Source: an uncultured Bacillota bacterium
Lineage (GTDB): Bacteria; Bacillota_I; Bacilli_A; RFN20; CAG-288
Reading direction: 5' to 3'
Assembly: GCA_949300365.1 (NCBI GenBank)
Contig: CASGEC010000004.1
Coordinates: 124,001-188,000, forward strand
DNA: 64,000 nucleotides
Shown: piece by piece, positions 24,552 through 34,861 of the stretch
Position numbering within the stretch: position 1 is the stretch's first letter
Layout of the letters: each line of letters opens with the position of its first letter
Position numbers and translations under genes: made by a program
Notes under the pieces: model-generated
Database searches by the model: none
The model's input: only the letters and a program-made list of their open reading frames with translations
What the model was told of the DNA's origin: nothing

Positions 24552-25445
24552 ATGCAGTATGTCATCACTTCGCGTCAGAGCAGACAGGCCGAGCAGGAGA
24601 CGATCCACAACGGGACAAGCGCCCTGACATTGATGGAAAACGCCGGCGTCGAAGCCTATAACCGCATAAGGAGGGATATCCGCAAGAAGGACAGGATCCT
24701 CATTCTCTGCGGCACGGGCGGCAACGGTGGGGATGGCTATGTCCTTGCCCGCTATCTTTATGATGCCGGCTATCGGAAGGTCGATGTCCTTGCTCTTGGC
24801 CAACCCGTCCATCCCGAAGCCAAGGCCAATAGCGAGCTCTACAAGGGAAACAGGGTCGACAAGATCGGCAAAAGATATGACGTCTTCATCGACTGCCTCT
24901 TTGGGACGGGATTCACGGGATCCCTTCCGGAAAAGGCACGAAAGCTCATCCAGACGATAAACAGCCTTCCCGGAAAGAAGTATTCCATCGACATGCCTTC
25001 CGGTGTCGATGCCACGACCGGTCTTGTCCATGGCATTGCCTTCAAGTGCCATCTCCTTCTGGTCGTCCAATATCTCAAGACAGGCCTCTTCCTCAACGAT
25101 GCATCCAAGTATTTCGACACGGTCAAGCTTCTGGACATCTCGATCGACATCAAGGCCAAGGACGTCCTTCCCCGCTACTTCGAAAGGGAAGAGCTCAAGA
25201 GCGTTCCTCTTTCCCAGAAAGACTATGAGATCCTTGCCAAGGAGAGCCTCATCCGCTTCCAGGGCGTCGGCGAGAGGGGCTATGAATACTTCACCCAGTA
25301 TCTGGAAACGATGGCCAAGGCGCAAAAGAAGATCCTCGTTGTTCCCGGAAGGGAAAGCTGGCTATCCGATGGCGCGAAGGTCGTCATCGTTCCGGGCGCT
25401 GACGAGAAGACCATCCGGAAGGGAATCACCCTCCTTTCGAAATAA
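24552..25445 (+). CDS. NAD(P)H-hydrate epimerase-like protein (YjeF N-terminal domain)
   Basis: 297 residues, preceded by GGGAGG. The first 210 residues follow YjeF_N/NnrE: GTSALTLMENAG, ILILCGTGGNGGDGYVLARYLYDAG (the diagnostic GxGNNGGDG-like turn), DVFIDCLFGTGFTGSL and SIDMPSGVDATTG. This domain epimerises damaged NADHX/NADPHX. The usual fused dehydratase (YjeF_C) is absent; instead about 85 unrecognised residues follow (from about 211), including KKILVVPGRESWLSDGAKVVIVPG. It stands alone in front of Tag. Repair of damaged nicotinamide cofactors is the likely role. Confidence 0.85.
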   Translation: MQYVITSRQSRQAEQETIHNGTSALTLMENAGVEAYNRIRRDIRKKDRILILCGTGGNGGDGYVLARYLYDAGYRKVDVLALGQPVHPEAKANSELYKGNRVDKIGKRYDVFIDCLFGTGFTGSLPEKARKLIQTINSLPGKKYSIDMPSGVDATTGLVHGIAFKCHLLLVVQYLKTGLFLNDASKYFDTVKLLDISIDIKAKDVLPRYFEREELKSVPLSQKDYEILAKESLIRFQGVGERGYEYFTQYLETMAKAQKKILVVPGRESWLSDGAKVVIVPGADEKTIRKGITLLSK

Positions 25446-25480
25446 AGCGCAAGAAAGAAAAGACATCCTCTCTTTCAAGG

Positions 25481-26035
25481 ATGGAAGAAAAGAAGCGCTG
25501 CTATTGGTGCAACGACAAGAACCCGCTCTACGTCAAATACCATGACGAGGAGTGGGGAATCCTTCATCTCGACGATGAAAGATATCTTTTCGGGATGCTT
25601 GTCCTAGAGGGTTTCCAGGCCGGTCTGACTTGGGAATGTATCCTCAACAAGAGAAAAGCCTTCAGGGACGCCTTCTTGGATTTCGATCCCGAGAAGGTCT
25701 CTCGGTTTGACGAGCAAAAGGTTAGTGAACTGACAAAGAACAAAGGCATCATCCGCAACAGAAGGAAGATCCTATCGGCCATCAAGAACGCCGCCGTTTT
25801 CCTTGTGATCCAGAAGGAATTCGGCTCCTTCAAGAACTACCTCCTCTCCTTTTCCAAGGGAAAGACATTCCGCGAAATCGGAAAAACGCACAACGCTCTC
25901 TCCGACAGGATTTCCTTGGACCTTCATAAACGCGGTATGCGTTTTGTCGGACCGACAATCGTCTACTCCTATTTGCAGGCCATTGGTATCGTCAAAAGCC
26001 ACGAGAAAGATTGCTTCCTTTTCTCCGGCGATTGA
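25481..26035 (+). CDS. tag: DNA-3-methyladenine glycosylase I
   Basis: 184 residues. RCYWCNDKNPLYVKYHDEEWG matches the Tag N-terminus, supplying the zinc Cys and His; the C-terminal HEKDC supplies the second His/Cys pair (spacing as in HxxxC of E. coli Tag). GFQAGLTWECILNKRKAF is the helical core with the catalytic-pocket Trp/Glu. It excises 3-methyladenine from alkylated DNA. It starts 36 nt after the YjeF-like gene and may be co-transcribed. No strong Shine-Dalgarno is visible, but no other start keeps the zinc Cys. Confidence 0.93.
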   Translation: MEEKKRCYWCNDKNPLYVKYHDEEWGILHLDDERYLFGMLVLEGFQAGLTWECILNKRKAFRDAFLDFDPEKVSRFDEQKVSELTKNKGIIRNRRKILSAIKNAAVFLVIQKEFGSFKNYLLSFSKGKTFREIGKTHNALSDRISLDLHKRGMRFVGPTIVYSYLQAIGIVKSHEKDCFLFSGD

Positions 26036-26095
26036 TGTTATAAAGCAACTCCTATCATAGATAAAGGAATGGGAAAGATCCTGCTTTTGGAATCC

Positions 26096-26461
26096 CTACT
26101 TTGATCCCTTGCTGCTTTTTCGGGTCTTCTTTTCGATTCGTCTCTTTTCTCGCTTTGTGCTCAGGACATGGCGCAGGGCAAGGATAGGATGATGGAAGAG
26201 CATCCTCGGCCCGGAAAAACGCATGACTTCCCGGATCCGTTCCTTCTTCTCCGGCGCATAGCAGTGGACCTTGCAGTTGCTGCAGAAGGTCTTCTCCTTC
26301 ATGAAGGGACAGACATCGCTCCGATGGAAGGCATAGTCCCTAAGTTTTTGGCATTGGGGACAGAGTTCCTTCTTCTTGGTATGGTGCTTCTTGTGGCAGG
26401 AGAGGCGGATCATCTCCTCAACGACTTTCTTCTCGCGCTTGCGCTTTTTTTCGATGTTCAT
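26096..26461 (-). CDS. YgbA-family (nitrous-oxide-stimulated) Cys-rich protein
   Basis: 121 residues from ATG at 26461; a TTG start at 26497 is less likely. Conserved family features: MIRLSCHKKHH, LCPQCQKLRDYAFHRSDVCPF, TFCSNCKVHCYAPEKKERIREVMRFSGPRML. Ten Cys, mostly in CxxC pairs, and several His suggest metal binding. E. coli YgbA is under NO-responsive NsrR control and aids recovery from nitrosative stress. It converges on tag and diverges from the decayed cydDC pair, another NO/respiration-linked locus. Confidence 0.8.
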   Translation of the reverse strand: MNIEKKRKREKKVVEEMIRLSCHKKHHTKKKELCPQCQKLRDYAFHRSDVCPFMKEKTFCSNCKVHCYAPEKKERIREVMRFSGPRMLFHHPILALRHVLSTKREKRRIEKKTRKSSKGSK

Positions 26462-26535
26462 GGCGACAGGATAGGGGATGGAAAAGGCGGAAGTCAACCT
26501 TTGTCGGCAAATTTGTTAATCGTGGCGAACAAGTG

Positions 26536-26590
26536 TTGATAACATTCGTTAACTTTGATAATATCCTCAATTGTTAGCCGCGGTTATCAA
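26536..26590. promoter_or_regulatory. Probable cydD promoter and dyad
   Basis: TTGATA (26536-26541), 15-nt spacer and GATAAT (26557-26562) precede cydD. TTGATAAC (26536-26543) is repeated inverted as GTTATCAA (26583-26590), and GTTAAC lies between. It could be a regulator site. The -10/-35 spacing is short, so I hold this loosely. Confidence 0.4.
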
Positions 26591-26615
26591 AGCGAAAGCC
26601 ATCAAAGGAGCCACC

Positions 26616-28355
26616 ATGATCGACAAAGACCTGCTGCGCCTTCTGGGAAAGGATCGGAAATATCTTTTCCAGGCGACCCCCTTTATGGTTCTCGTCCTTC
26701 TTTCCAACATCGCCATCAACTTCTGCATTGTCTCTTTCCTCTATCTTTTTTCAATCGACGCCTTGGGACGGAGCTATCTTTTGCCAGCTATTCTTCTTCC
26801 TTCTGCCGTCATCCTCCGCTTCCTTTTTGGCTTTCTCGGGGAAAGGGCGAAGGAAAGGATTGGGCGGGAAGTAAGGAAGAAGATAAGGCGAAAAGCCTAC
26901 GACAAGATCCTGCGCCTTGGGAAAAGCGAAAGCAAGAGTCTCTCCCTTTCCGGGATGACCCAGGTGACGGTGGAGGGCATCGAACAGCTCGATCTCCACT
27001 ATTCCTCCTATCTTCCGCGATTCTTCTATGCCATGATCGCGCCTGTCATCCTCTTTCTTGTCCTTGCTTTTGTCAGTTTCCGAGCCAGCCTTGTCCTTCT
27101 GTGCCTTGTCCCCCTCATTCCCATATCCATCATCCTTTTCTCCCGCTACGCCAAGAGGATCTTCGCCAAATACTGGGGACAGTACATCTCCATGGGTGAC
27201 GACTTCCTGGATGCCCTGCAGGGCTTTCGGGAACTGAAGATCTTCGATGCCGATTCCCGGCAGGAAGGGAAGATAAAGGAAAGCTCGGAATCCTTCCGCC
27301 GCATCACCATGAAGGTCCTTGTCATGCAGCTTTTCTCCACGACGATCATGGACTTTATTGCCTACGCCGGCGCCGGATTGGGTATCCTCATGGCGATTCT
27401 GGACATGCAGGGACAGACGATCACTGCCTTTGCCTGTCTCTTTGTCATCCTGGAGGCGGTCGAGTTCTTCCTTCCGATGCGCGCCTTTGGAAGTGCCTTC
27501 CATGTGGCCATGAACGGTCTTTCCGCCGGAAAGAAGATCCTTGACCTTCTCTCCGAGGAAGAATATGGCTGGGGAGGGGAAAGCCTTCAAGGAAAGGACA
27601 TGGAACTATCCCACGTCTCTTTCTCCTACGATGGGAAGAAGACCATTCTCGACGATGTCTCCCTTGTCCTGGAAAGAGGCAAGATGACCTCTCTTGTCGG
27701 AAAGAGCGGCTGCGGAAAGTCCACTGTCGTCGCCCTCCTTCTGGGGCAGATTCGGCCCACATCCGGAAAGATCCTCCTTTCTGTGAAGGATATCCATGAC
27801 GGACAAAGAGAGAGTCTTTATCGACAGATTGCCGTGGTCTCTCCGGAGACCTATCTCTTTCATGAAAGCATCTGAGACAACTTCCTTATGGCAAGAAAGG
27901 ATATTTCCGATGAAGCGATTGTTGAAAGCATCAAGAGCGTCCGTCTCTCGGATCTTCTGGAAAGGAAAGGCGGCCTCGATTACGTTTTGCGGGAAGAAGC
28001 CGGGGACCTCTCCGGCGGAGAAAGACAGCGCCTTGCCCTTGCCATCGCCCTTCTTGCAGACAGGGACATCTATCTCTTCGACGAGGCGACAAGCAACATC
28101 GACAGCGATAGCGAGCGCATCATCATGGAAAGGATCGCGAGCCTGAAAGGGAAAGGCAAGACCATCCTCCTTATCTCCCACCGCCTTTCCAATGTCGTCT
28201 ATAGCGACAGGATCTATTTCCTCAAGGATGGTCGCATCACGGAAGAGGGAACGCATTCGGTGCTGATGGAACAAGAGGGGGAATACGCTTCTCTCTACCG
28301 GACGCAGAAGAGGCTTTCGGAAGGCCCGTTTTCCCTAGCGGAGGTCCAGGCATGA
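26616..28355 (+). pseudogene. cydD: CydD-like ABC exporter half, interrupted by in-frame TGA
   Basis: AAAGGAG precedes ATG at 26616. The frame runs 579 codons to 28355 but has TGA at 27873-27875, between FHESI and DNFLMARKD. Family members usually have Arg there (ESIRDN), so CGA to TGA is the simplest change. The transmembrane part has CydD features: VEGIEQLDLHYSSYLPRFFYAM and FFLPMRAFGSAFHVAMNGLSA. The nucleotide-binding domain has GKSGCGKST before the stop and LSGGERQRLALA plus IYLFDEATSNID after it. The product lacks the signature and Walker B motifs unless the stop is read through. CydDC exports cysteine/glutathione and is needed for cytochrome bd assembly. Confidence 0.85.
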
Positions 28356-29059
28356 AACGGACGCGGAGAAACGGACTCAAGATCATGATTCGCCTATTTG
28401 GCCTTTTGGGTTCTCTGAATCTTTTCATGATCCTTGCCGTCCTCAATGGCCTTTTGGGAAACCTGATGGCCTTTGCCGTTCCCGTGATGGCAAGCGTCGC
28501 TGTCGTCAAGGCTCTTGGCGGAGACGTCCTTCTTTCCTATAACGCCATCATCGGGATTGTCATCGCCTGTGGGGCACTGCGTGGCTTTTTGCGCTACCTG
28601 GAGCAATATGCAAACCACTTCATCGCCTTCCGCATCCTTGCCATCCTCCGGATGAAGGTCTTCCAGGCCCTAAGACGCCTTGGCCCGGCCTGGGCAGAGG
28701 AAAAGGGCGGTCTTCTGTCCCTTGTGACCTCCGATATCGAGACATTGGAAGTCTTCTATGCCCATACCATCTCCCCTCTTTTCATCGCCATCCTGCATAG
28801 CCTTATCGTTTTCCTCCTTGTCGGCTTCCTGTCTTCCTTCTACCTCGCCCTTCTTGCCCTTCATGCGGAGAACAGGAACACGATGGTCACCATCAGCCAT
28901 GATAGGCGCATCCTTGATAGTCTTGCCGACCGTGTCCTCTGGATTGAAGAGGGAAGGATTCGTAAAGAAGGAGATGTTCTTGTCGGAAAGGCATTCTTTG
29001 AACAGGAAATTCCACAGGTGACATCAAATCCGTTGACGGCACAACAAAGGAATCCTTAA
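28352..29059 (+). pseudogene. cydC: CydC-like ABC exporter half with large internal deletion
   Basis: 235 codons, overlapping the cydD end by ATGA as in normal cydDC operons. Residues 1-168 are the first transmembrane half. At LALLALHAENRNTMVTISHDRRILDS the reading jumps directly into the end of the nucleotide-binding domain (H-loop and DRVLWIEEGRIRKEG). About 330-350 residues, including Walker A, signature and Walker B, are missing although the frame is kept. It cannot work as an ABC subunit. With the cydD nonsense codon this marks a recently lost exporter. Confidence 0.85.
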
Positions 29060-29103
29060 ACTTGCAAAGGCATTTTCGCTTACCAAAAGGAGGTAATTAG
29101 CAT

Positions 29104-31350
29104 ATGCGAGAAGAATGGCAGGGATTCGTCCCGGGACACTACGAGGAAGAAATCGACGTCCGGGACTTCATCCAGAAGAACTACACACCCTACGATGGCG
29201 ATGAGTCCTTCCTCGAGGGACCCACACCGGCCACCGATCGGCTTTGGGGCCACCTCCAGGAGCTCCAGAAGGAAGAGAGAAGGAAAGGCGGCGTCCTGGA
29301 CATGGAAGAGCATGTTGTCTCCGGCATCAACGCCTATGGACCGGCCTATCTTTCCCCGGATGGCGCTGGTGACGAGAAGGTCGTCGGCCTCCAGACAGAC
29401 AAGCCCCTCAAGAGAGCCTTCATGCCCTATGGCGGCATCAAGATGGCCGAGGAGAGTTTGACCACCTATGGCTATACCCCCGATCCCGAGCTCCACAAGA
29501 TCTTCAACGAATACCACAAGACCCACAACCAGGGTGTCTTCGATGTCTACACGCCCGAGATGCGCAAGGCCAGGCACAGCCACATCATCACCGGCCTTCC
29601 CGACACCTATGGAAGAGGAAGAATCGTCGGCGACTATCGCCGCGTTGCCCTCTATGGCATCGACTTCCTCGTCGAGAAGAAGAAGGAGGACTTCGCCAAT
29701 ACCGGCGATGGCACGATGACAGACGACGTCATCCGCAAGAGAGAGGAAATCGCCGACCAGGTCAAGGCCCTTCTTGCCATGAAGAAGCTTGCCGAGAGCT
29801 ATGGCTTTGATATCTCTAAGCCTGCCAAGAACGCCAAGGAAGCCTTCCAGTGGCTCTACTTTGGCTATCTTGCCGCCATCAAGACCCAAAACGGTGCCGC
29901 CATGTCCGTCGGCCGCATCTCCACGTTCCTGGATATCTATATCGAAAGGGACCTCAAAAACGGCACCCTGACGGAGAAGGAGGCCCAGGAGCTTGTCGAC
30001 CATCTCGTCATGAAGTTCCGCATGGTCAAGTTCGCCCGTATCCCCTCCTACAACCAGCTCTTCTCCGGCGACCCCGTCTGGGCGACCCTCGAACTTGCCG
30101 GCATGGGCATGGACGGAAGGAGCATGGTCACCAAGAACGACTTCCGCTTCCTCCACACCCTGGAGAACATGGGACCTTCCCCGGAACCCAACCTCACCGT
30201 CCTCTATTCGCCGCGCCTTGGTCAGAACTTCAAGCGCTACGCTTCCCGCATCTCCATCGAGACGTCCTCCATCCAGTACGAGAACGACGAAGTCATGCGC
30301 CCGGTCTGGAAGGACGACTATTCCATCTGCTGCTGCGTCTCTGCCACGGAAACGGGCAAGGAAATGCAGTTCTTCGGTGCCAGGGCCAATCTTGCCAAGT
30401 GCCTGCTTTACGCCATCAACGGCGGCAAGGACGAGATGCTCAAGACCCAGGTCGGTCCCGAGCTTGCCCCGATCACGAAGGAATACCTCGACTACGATGA
30501 GGTCGTCCACAAGTTCGACCTGATGATGGAATGGCTTGCCTCCCTTTATGTCAACGTCCTCAATGCCATCCACTACATGCACGACAAGTACTACTACGAG
30601 GCTGCCGAGATGGCCCTTATCGATACCGATGTCCGTCGCACCTTCGCCACCGGCATTGCCGGCTTCAGCCATGTCGTCGATTCCCTTTCCGCCATCAAGT
30701 ACGCCAAGGTCAAGACGATCCGCGATGAAGACGGCCTTGTCACCGACTTTGCGATCGAAGGCGACTTCCCCCGCTATGGAAACGACGATGACCGCGCCGA
30801 CAAGATCGCCGTCGACCTACTGAAGACCTTCATGCGGAAGATAAGAAAGCACCACACCTATCGCGACTCCGAGGCCACGACCTCCATCCTCACTATCACG
30901 TCCAACGTCGTCTACGGCAAGGCCACGGGTGCCCTTCCCGATGGCAGAAAGGCCAAGGAGCCCTTCGCTCCCGGTGCCAATCCGGCCTATGGTGCGGAGA
31001 AGAACGGCCTTCTTGCCTCCCTCAATTCCGTCGCCAAGCTTCCCTATGAGTATGCCTTGGACGGTATCTCCAACACCCAGACCATCAACCCGGGTGCCCT
31101 CGGCCATGACCTTGCTGAGCGCGTCAACAACCTCGTCAACGTCCTCGACGGCTACTTCACCAATGGTGGCCATCACCTCAACGTCAACGTCTTCGGCAAG
31201 GAGAAGCTCATCGACTGCATGGAGCATCCCGAGAAGCCCGAATACGCCAACTTCACCATCCGTGTCTCCGGCTATGCCGTCAAGTTCATCGACCTGACCA
31301 GGGAGCAGCAACTGGACGTCATCTCCAGAACCTGCCACAGCGAGCTTTGA
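29104..31350 (+). CDS. pflB: Pyruvate formate-lyase
   Basis: 748 residues, preceded by AAAGGAGG. Glycyl-radical enzyme converting pyruvate and CoA to acetyl-CoA and formate, the anaerobic route here. The active-site Cys pair is in [21 protein letters not shown] (C410-C411, with an extra Cys at 409). The radical Gly is G723 in RVSGYAVKF near the C-terminus, and [24 protein letters not shown] is the conserved late region. Length is typical (about 750). Codons are strongly biased to C-ending forms, suggesting high expression. Coupled to pflA by a TTGA overlap. Confidence 0.97.
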   Translation: MREEWQGFVPGHYEEEIDVRDFIQKNYTPYDGDESFLEGPTPATDRLWGHLQELQKEERRKGGVLDMEEHVVSGINAYGPAYLSPDGAGDEKVVGLQTDKPLKRAFMPYGGIKMAEESLTTYGYTPDPELHKIFNEYHKTHNQGVFDVYTPEMRKARHSHIITGLPDTYGRGRIVGDYRRVALYGIDFLVEKKKEDFANTGDGTMTDDVIRKREEIADQVKALLAMKKLAESYGFDISKPAKNAKEAFQWLYFGYLAAIKTQNGAAMSVGRISTFLDIYIERDLKNGTLTEKEAQELVDHLVMKFRMVKFARIPSYNQLFSGDPVWATLELAGMGMDGRSMVTKNDFRFLHTLENMGPSPEPNLTVLYSPRLGQNFKRYASRISIETSSIQYENDEVMRPVWKDDYSICCCVSATETGKEMQFFGARANLAKCLLYAINGGKDEMLKTQVGPELAPITKEYLDYDEVVHKFDLMMEWLASLYVNVLNAIHYMHDKYYYEAAEMALIDTDVRRTFATGIAGFSHVVDSLSAIKYAKVKTIRDEDGLVTDFAIEGDFPRYGNDDDRADKIAVDLLKTFMRKIRKHHTYRDSEATTSILTITSNVVYGKATGALPDGRKAKEPFAPGANPAYGAEKNGLLASLNSVAKLPYEYALDGISNTQTINPGALGHDLAERVNNLVNVLDGYFTNGGHHLNVNVFGKEKLIDCMEHPEKPEYANFTIRVSGYAVKFIDLTREQQLDVISRTCHSEL

Positions 31351-32075
31351 TCCAAGGCAGAGTCCATTCCATCGAGACGTTCGGGTCGGTCGACGGCCCG
31401 GGCGTCCGCTTCGTCCTTTTCCTTTCTACCTGCCCTTTCCGTTGCCTGTACTGCCACAACCCGGAGACGTGGACCGACAGGGAAAGCGCCTGGATGGGGA
31501 CGGAAGAGGTCTTCCAAAAAGCGATGCGCTATCGTTCCTATTGGGGAAAGGAAGGCGGAATCACTGTCAGCGGCGGAGAACCCCTCAACCAGATCGACTT
31601 CCTGATTGAGCTTTTCACGCGCTTTAAGGAAGCACATGTCTCCACCTGCATCGATACTTCCCTGGCTCCCTTTACAAGAGAGGGTGAGTGGTTTAGGAAG
31701 TTCGAGAAGCTGATGTCTTTGACCGACCTCCTTCTTGTCGACATCAAGGAAATCGACGAGAAGAAGCACATCCTCTTGACCGGGAAGACCAATCGCATGG
31801 TCCTGGATGGCCTGAGGTATCTCTCCGACAGCCAAAAGAAGGTCTGGATAAGGCATGTCCTTGTCCCGGGCTATACGGACTATGACGAGGACCTAATAAG
31901 GCTTCGTTCCTTCATCGATACATTGAGCAACGTCGAAAGGGTCGAAGTCCTTCCCTATCACGACTTGGCAAAGCCCAAGTACGAGAAGCTCAAGATCGAC
32001 TATGTCCTCAAGGATGTCCTTCCTCCAACAAGGGAGAGAATCGATAACGCCAGAAGGATACTGAAGGCATTCTAG
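31347..32075 (+). CDS. pflA: Pyruvate formate-lyase activating enzyme (radical SAM)
   Basis: 242 residues. The start is TTG at 31347, overlapping the pflB stop (TTGA), giving [34 protein letters not shown] is the radical-SAM CxxxCxxC cluster motif, ITVSGGEPL the SAM-binding GGE motif, and [13 protein letters not shown] the conserved late motif. It uses SAM and a reduced 4Fe-4S cluster to install the glycyl radical on PflB. Its coupling to pflB would keep the enzyme and activator in step. Confidence 0.96.
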   Translation: MIQGRVHSIETFGSVDGPGVRFVLFLSTCPFRCLYCHNPETWTDRESAWMGTEEVFQKAMRYRSYWGKEGGITVSGGEPLNQIDFLIELFTRFKEAHVSTCIDTSLAPFTREGEWFRKFEKLMSLTDLLLVDIKEIDEKKHILLTGKTNRMVLDGLRYLSDSQKKVWIRHVLVPGYTDYDEDLIRLRSFIDTLSNVERVEVLPYHDLAKPKYEKLKIDYVLKDVLPPTRERIDNARRILKAF

Positions 32076-32084
32076 AGCAAAGCA

Positions 32085-32124
32085 AAAAGCCATCCTCTTT
32101 CGAAGAAAAGGAAGATGGCTTTTA
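32085..32124. terminator. Bidirectional terminator between pflA and the lipoprotein gene
   Basis: AAAAGCCATC (32085-32094) pairs with GATGGCTTTT (32114-32123); A-run on the left and T-run on the right serve both convergent genes. Confidence 0.8.
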
Positions 32125-33210
32125 TTGTTCCTCGGTATTGTCTTCTATTTCCGGAAGGAAGGCGTAACCGTCAAATTCCGTCTCTTCCGTGTCAGGGATT
32201 GTGAGGTCGATCCTTTCCTCTCCCTGTTTGAAGGTTCCGTCTTCCGAACGCAGGTAATTCGTCTGCATGACCTGTTCGACATCGTTGAAGTAGACGATTT
32301 CCCCGAGGATCAGAATCGGGACGTCCAGGCGTGTCGTATAGGTGGAGGAAATCAGGTTGAGGTCCTTGTCCAGAAGGAAATCGATTTGACAGCCATGGAC
32401 ATGAAGCTCGTCATGAAGGCCCGCCACCTTGCTGAAGAGCTTGGCGTAGTATTGGTTTCCTTTGACCTCGTCCAGGGTGAGGCTTATCGTGAAGGTCCCG
32501 TCCTTGTTCTCTTTCACATCGCCATCGAGGATCGTGTCATGGTTGATGTTGATGAGGGTCGAGCCCGTGCGCTGTCTTTTCCCTTCCTCTTGACAGCTAT
32601 CGAAGGTTTCCCTGTCATCGCCAAGGAAGGTTTCCTTTCCGGTCTCCTTGTCCTCAAGGACATAGAATTCCTTGTGGAAGAGCATGCCGAAGGTATCCAA
32701 GAAGCCATCGTAATCGTATGTTGTCTCTTCCGCCTCAGGGAAATCCTCTTTGGTGCTTCCCTGATAGACGCTGCAGGAATTCTGCAATTGGTCATAGCAC
32801 CTTAAGGCTCTCTTGATGACGATGCCGCCATCGACAAGGCCTTCCACGAAGCTTTCCTTTGGCGTGCTATAGGTTCCCATCTTCATGTCGATGTCATAGG
32901 GGATGCCGAGGAAGGAGGCACCAAAACGGCTATGGGAGACAGAAAGGGAATAAGGGGACTCATCCTGCTTCAAGAGGGCGTGAAGAGCAATTTGATAGGC
33001 CTTGGGACCGGAAAACTCTTCGGCGATATCGCCTTTGTGGAGAGCCCTCTTGATGCTCTCTGCCGTTTCCGCTGTCTCCAAAAGACCACCGGTATCCTCC
33101 ACAACGGGAACAGTCGGAGTCGATGGCACGGGCGTGGAAGAATCCGTGGCTTTTGGCGAGCAGGATGCCAGAAGGAAGAGAAGAGGCAGGACCAGGAATC
33201 GTTTTGTCAT
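32122..33210 (-). CDS. Lipoprotein of unknown function
   Basis: 362 residues from the second Met (MTKRFLVLPLLFLLASCSPK); a start three codons upstream is possible. Lipobox LASC predicts lipidation at Cys near residue 17. A Ser/Thr/Pro linker (TDSSTPVPSTPTVPVV) follows, then a soluble domain without a recognised family. The length and the plan (lipobox, STP linker, alpha/beta body) resemble the other unknown lipoprotein at 35046-37109, but I see no direct sequence match. It is convergent with pflA and shares its terminator. The function is unknown. Confidence 0.75.
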   Translation of the reverse strand: MTKRFLVLPLLFLLASCSPKATDSSTPVPSTPTVPVVEDTGGLLETAETAESIKRALHKGDIAEEFSGPKAYQIALHALLKQDESPYSLSVSHSRFGASFLGIPYDIDMKMGTYSTPKESFVEGLVDGGIVIKRALRCYDQLQNSCSVYQGSTKEDFPEAEETTYDYDGFLDTFGMLFHKEFYVLEDKETGKETFLGDDRETFDSCQEEGKRQRTGSTLININHDTILDGDVKENKDGTFTISLTLDEVKGNQYYAKLFSKVAGLHDELHVHGCQIDFLLDKDLNLISSTYTTRLDVPILILGEIVYFNDVEQVMQTNYLRSEDGTFKQGEERIDLTIPDTEETEFDGYAFLPEIEDNTEEQ

Positions 33211-33550
33211 GCCCTCCATTTTCCGATAATCGCTTCAAAATAGCTATAGGAAATCGACAAAAAAGCCAAGAAAGCGGACATAACGGAGATGACCGGAAGG
33301 GAAAACAGGCTAAAGGGAAAAGAAACGGGAAGGGAAAAAAAACGCCACGTTTTTCTCTTTCGCTTAAAAAACTTCACGACTTGGGAAATTATTTTCCAAA
33401 GAATGGGCTTTCCACGTACAAATAAGGCGATTGAGGGCAAGAAAGCTTCCATGACAAAAAGAGGTCGGTATACTATACAGGAAACATATGTGTCTTCCGT
33501 TCTTCTATTGTCTCTTTCTCTTCTTCCACTGGTAATGAAAGGAAAGAAAT
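33211..33550. other. Intergenic region with two small palindromes
   Basis: 340 nt between divergent genes. It holds AAAAACG-CCA-CGTTTTT (33338-33354, perfect), TTGGGAAA-TTA-TTTTCCAA (33381-33399, one mismatch) and a -10-like TATACT (33469-33474) inside GTATACTATAC for the rightward ABC gene. The dyads may be operators. No conserved ORF is seen. Confidence 0.5.
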
Positions 33551-34861
33551 ATGGTTATCAAAATCGAAGGACTTCAGAAGTCGTTTCCGGAAAACGGTCA
33601 GGAAAGATCTATCCTGAAGGGAATTGACGGTACTTTCGTCTCTGGCCGGCTTTACGTTCTCAAAGGACGGAGCGGATGCGGAAAAAGCACGCTCTTCAGT
33701 CTGATCGGTCTTTTGGATAGACCCTCTTCCGGAGCGATCCTGTTTGATGGCAGGGACATAAATGCAATGTCGGAAAAGGAACGGGAAAGATTCCGGCAGG
33801 AAAAAATTTCCTTTCTGACGCAGGACGAAAACTTCATTCCGGAATGGGACATCCTTGATAATCTCCATCTCGTTTCAAAGGATGACGAAAGAATCGACAA
33901 GGCGATTTCCAAGCTCGGCCATGGCGAAAAGAAGAAGCAGAAGGCAGAAAGCCTGTCCCAAGGCGAGAAGATGCGTCTAGCCATGGCCCGTGTCCTTTTG
34001 GAAGACAGGAAGATTCTCCTCCTGGATGAGCCGACGGCAAATCTTGATGAGACAAACGCCAGGAATCTTTTCAATATCCTGGAGGAGCTTTCCAAGACGA
34101 AGGTCGTCATCGCCATCTCCCACGACTATCGGGAGGAAGATTCCCATCCGGGACTTGTCCTTCTTCATCTCCAGAATGGAAAGATCGTTGAGGAAACGCC
34201 GCAGCTTGAAGACGTTAAGGAAAAAGAAGAAGGTCATCTTCCCCGTCTTTCCGGAAAAAACTATCTCTCCCTTTCCTTTCTGACAGTCCGGAAAAGCCTC
34301 TTTCGGACGATACTTGGATTTCTTCTTCTCTCCCTGATCTCATTTGTTAGCTTTCTTTTCCTCTCACTTCTTGCATTCAATCCAAGCCCTTATCTTGAAA
34401 ATGAAATGGCTCTTTCTCCAAACAATCGTAATGTCCTTACGTTCTTCGCGAAATCCTCCTATCTCCTATGGCTCTTTCTTTTAGCCTCCGTTCTTCTCTT
34501 CATCTTGACGCTTTATCTTTTGTCTTTTGCCTATTCGAGGGTAGAGGGAAAAAGGATGTGTCTTCTTCGCCTGATCGGCTTTTCGGAAAGGGAAGCCTTT
34601 TTCCTGACCTCGATTCCGCTCTTCCTTCTTGCCCTTCCCAGCACTGTCATTGGACTGGTCCTCTATTGTTCCCTCCACAAGATCCTGGAAGGCACGGTTG
34701 TCAAAATCTTCTCCTCGAGTTCCTATCCTTTCCTTCCATGGACGGCCTATCTTGTCCTTCTTGTCCTGATCCTTCCACTTTTTGCCCTGCTTTTTGCCTT
34801 CCTGAAGACACATGTCATTGGCCGAAAGCTTGCGGATCAAATCAAGCTGGCCAAGGAGTAA
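33551..34861 (+). CDS. ABC ATPase fused to a half-size FtsX-type permease
   Basis: 436 residues. Residues 1-215 are a LolD/MacB-like ATPase: GRSGCGKST, ILLLDEPTANLDE and AISHDY. The signature is SLSQGEKMR instead of LSGGQ. The rest has four hydrophobic segments with the FtsX-like feature KRMCLLRLIGFSEREAFFLTSIP, corresponding to the C-terminal TM block of FtsX/MacB permeases; the large extracytoplasmic domain is missing. Bacteriocin/antimicrobial-peptide ABC systems contain similar compact fusions. It is not near a two-component system here. Substrate unknown; it may work as a homodimer. Confidence 0.75.
   Translation: MVIKIEGLQKSFPENGQERSILKGIDGTFVSGRLYVLKGRSGCGKSTLFSLIGLLDRPSSGAILFDGRDINAMSEKERERFRQEKISFLTQDENFIPEWDILDNLHLVSKDDERIDKAISKLGHGEKKKQKAESLSQGEKMRLAMARVLLEDRKILLLDEPTANLDETNARNLFNILEELSKTKVVIAISHDYREEDSHPGLVLLHLQNGKIVEETPQLEDVKEKEEGHLPRLSGKNYLSLSFLTVRKSLFRTILGFLLLSLISFVSFLFLSLLAFNPSPYLENEMALSPNNRNVLTFFAKSSYLLWLFLLASVLLFILTLYLLSFAYSRVEGKRMCLLRLIGFSEREAFFLTSIPLFLLALPSTVIGLVLYCSLHKILEGTVVKIFSSSSYPFLPWTAYLVLLVLILPLFALLFAFLKTHVIGRKLADQIKLAKE

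Noticed and set aside
27873..27875. UGA recoding (Trp or selenocysteine) in cydD
   Set aside because: Many genes here end in UGA, no Sec insertion structure is apparent, and the site needs Arg. The partner gene is also broken, so decay is simpler.
29041..29100. A consensus promoter directly before pflB
   Set aside because: TTGACG at about 29032 is followed only by TTAAAC at the right distance. That is too weak to list, and pflB may have a promoter with poor hexamers or an activator.
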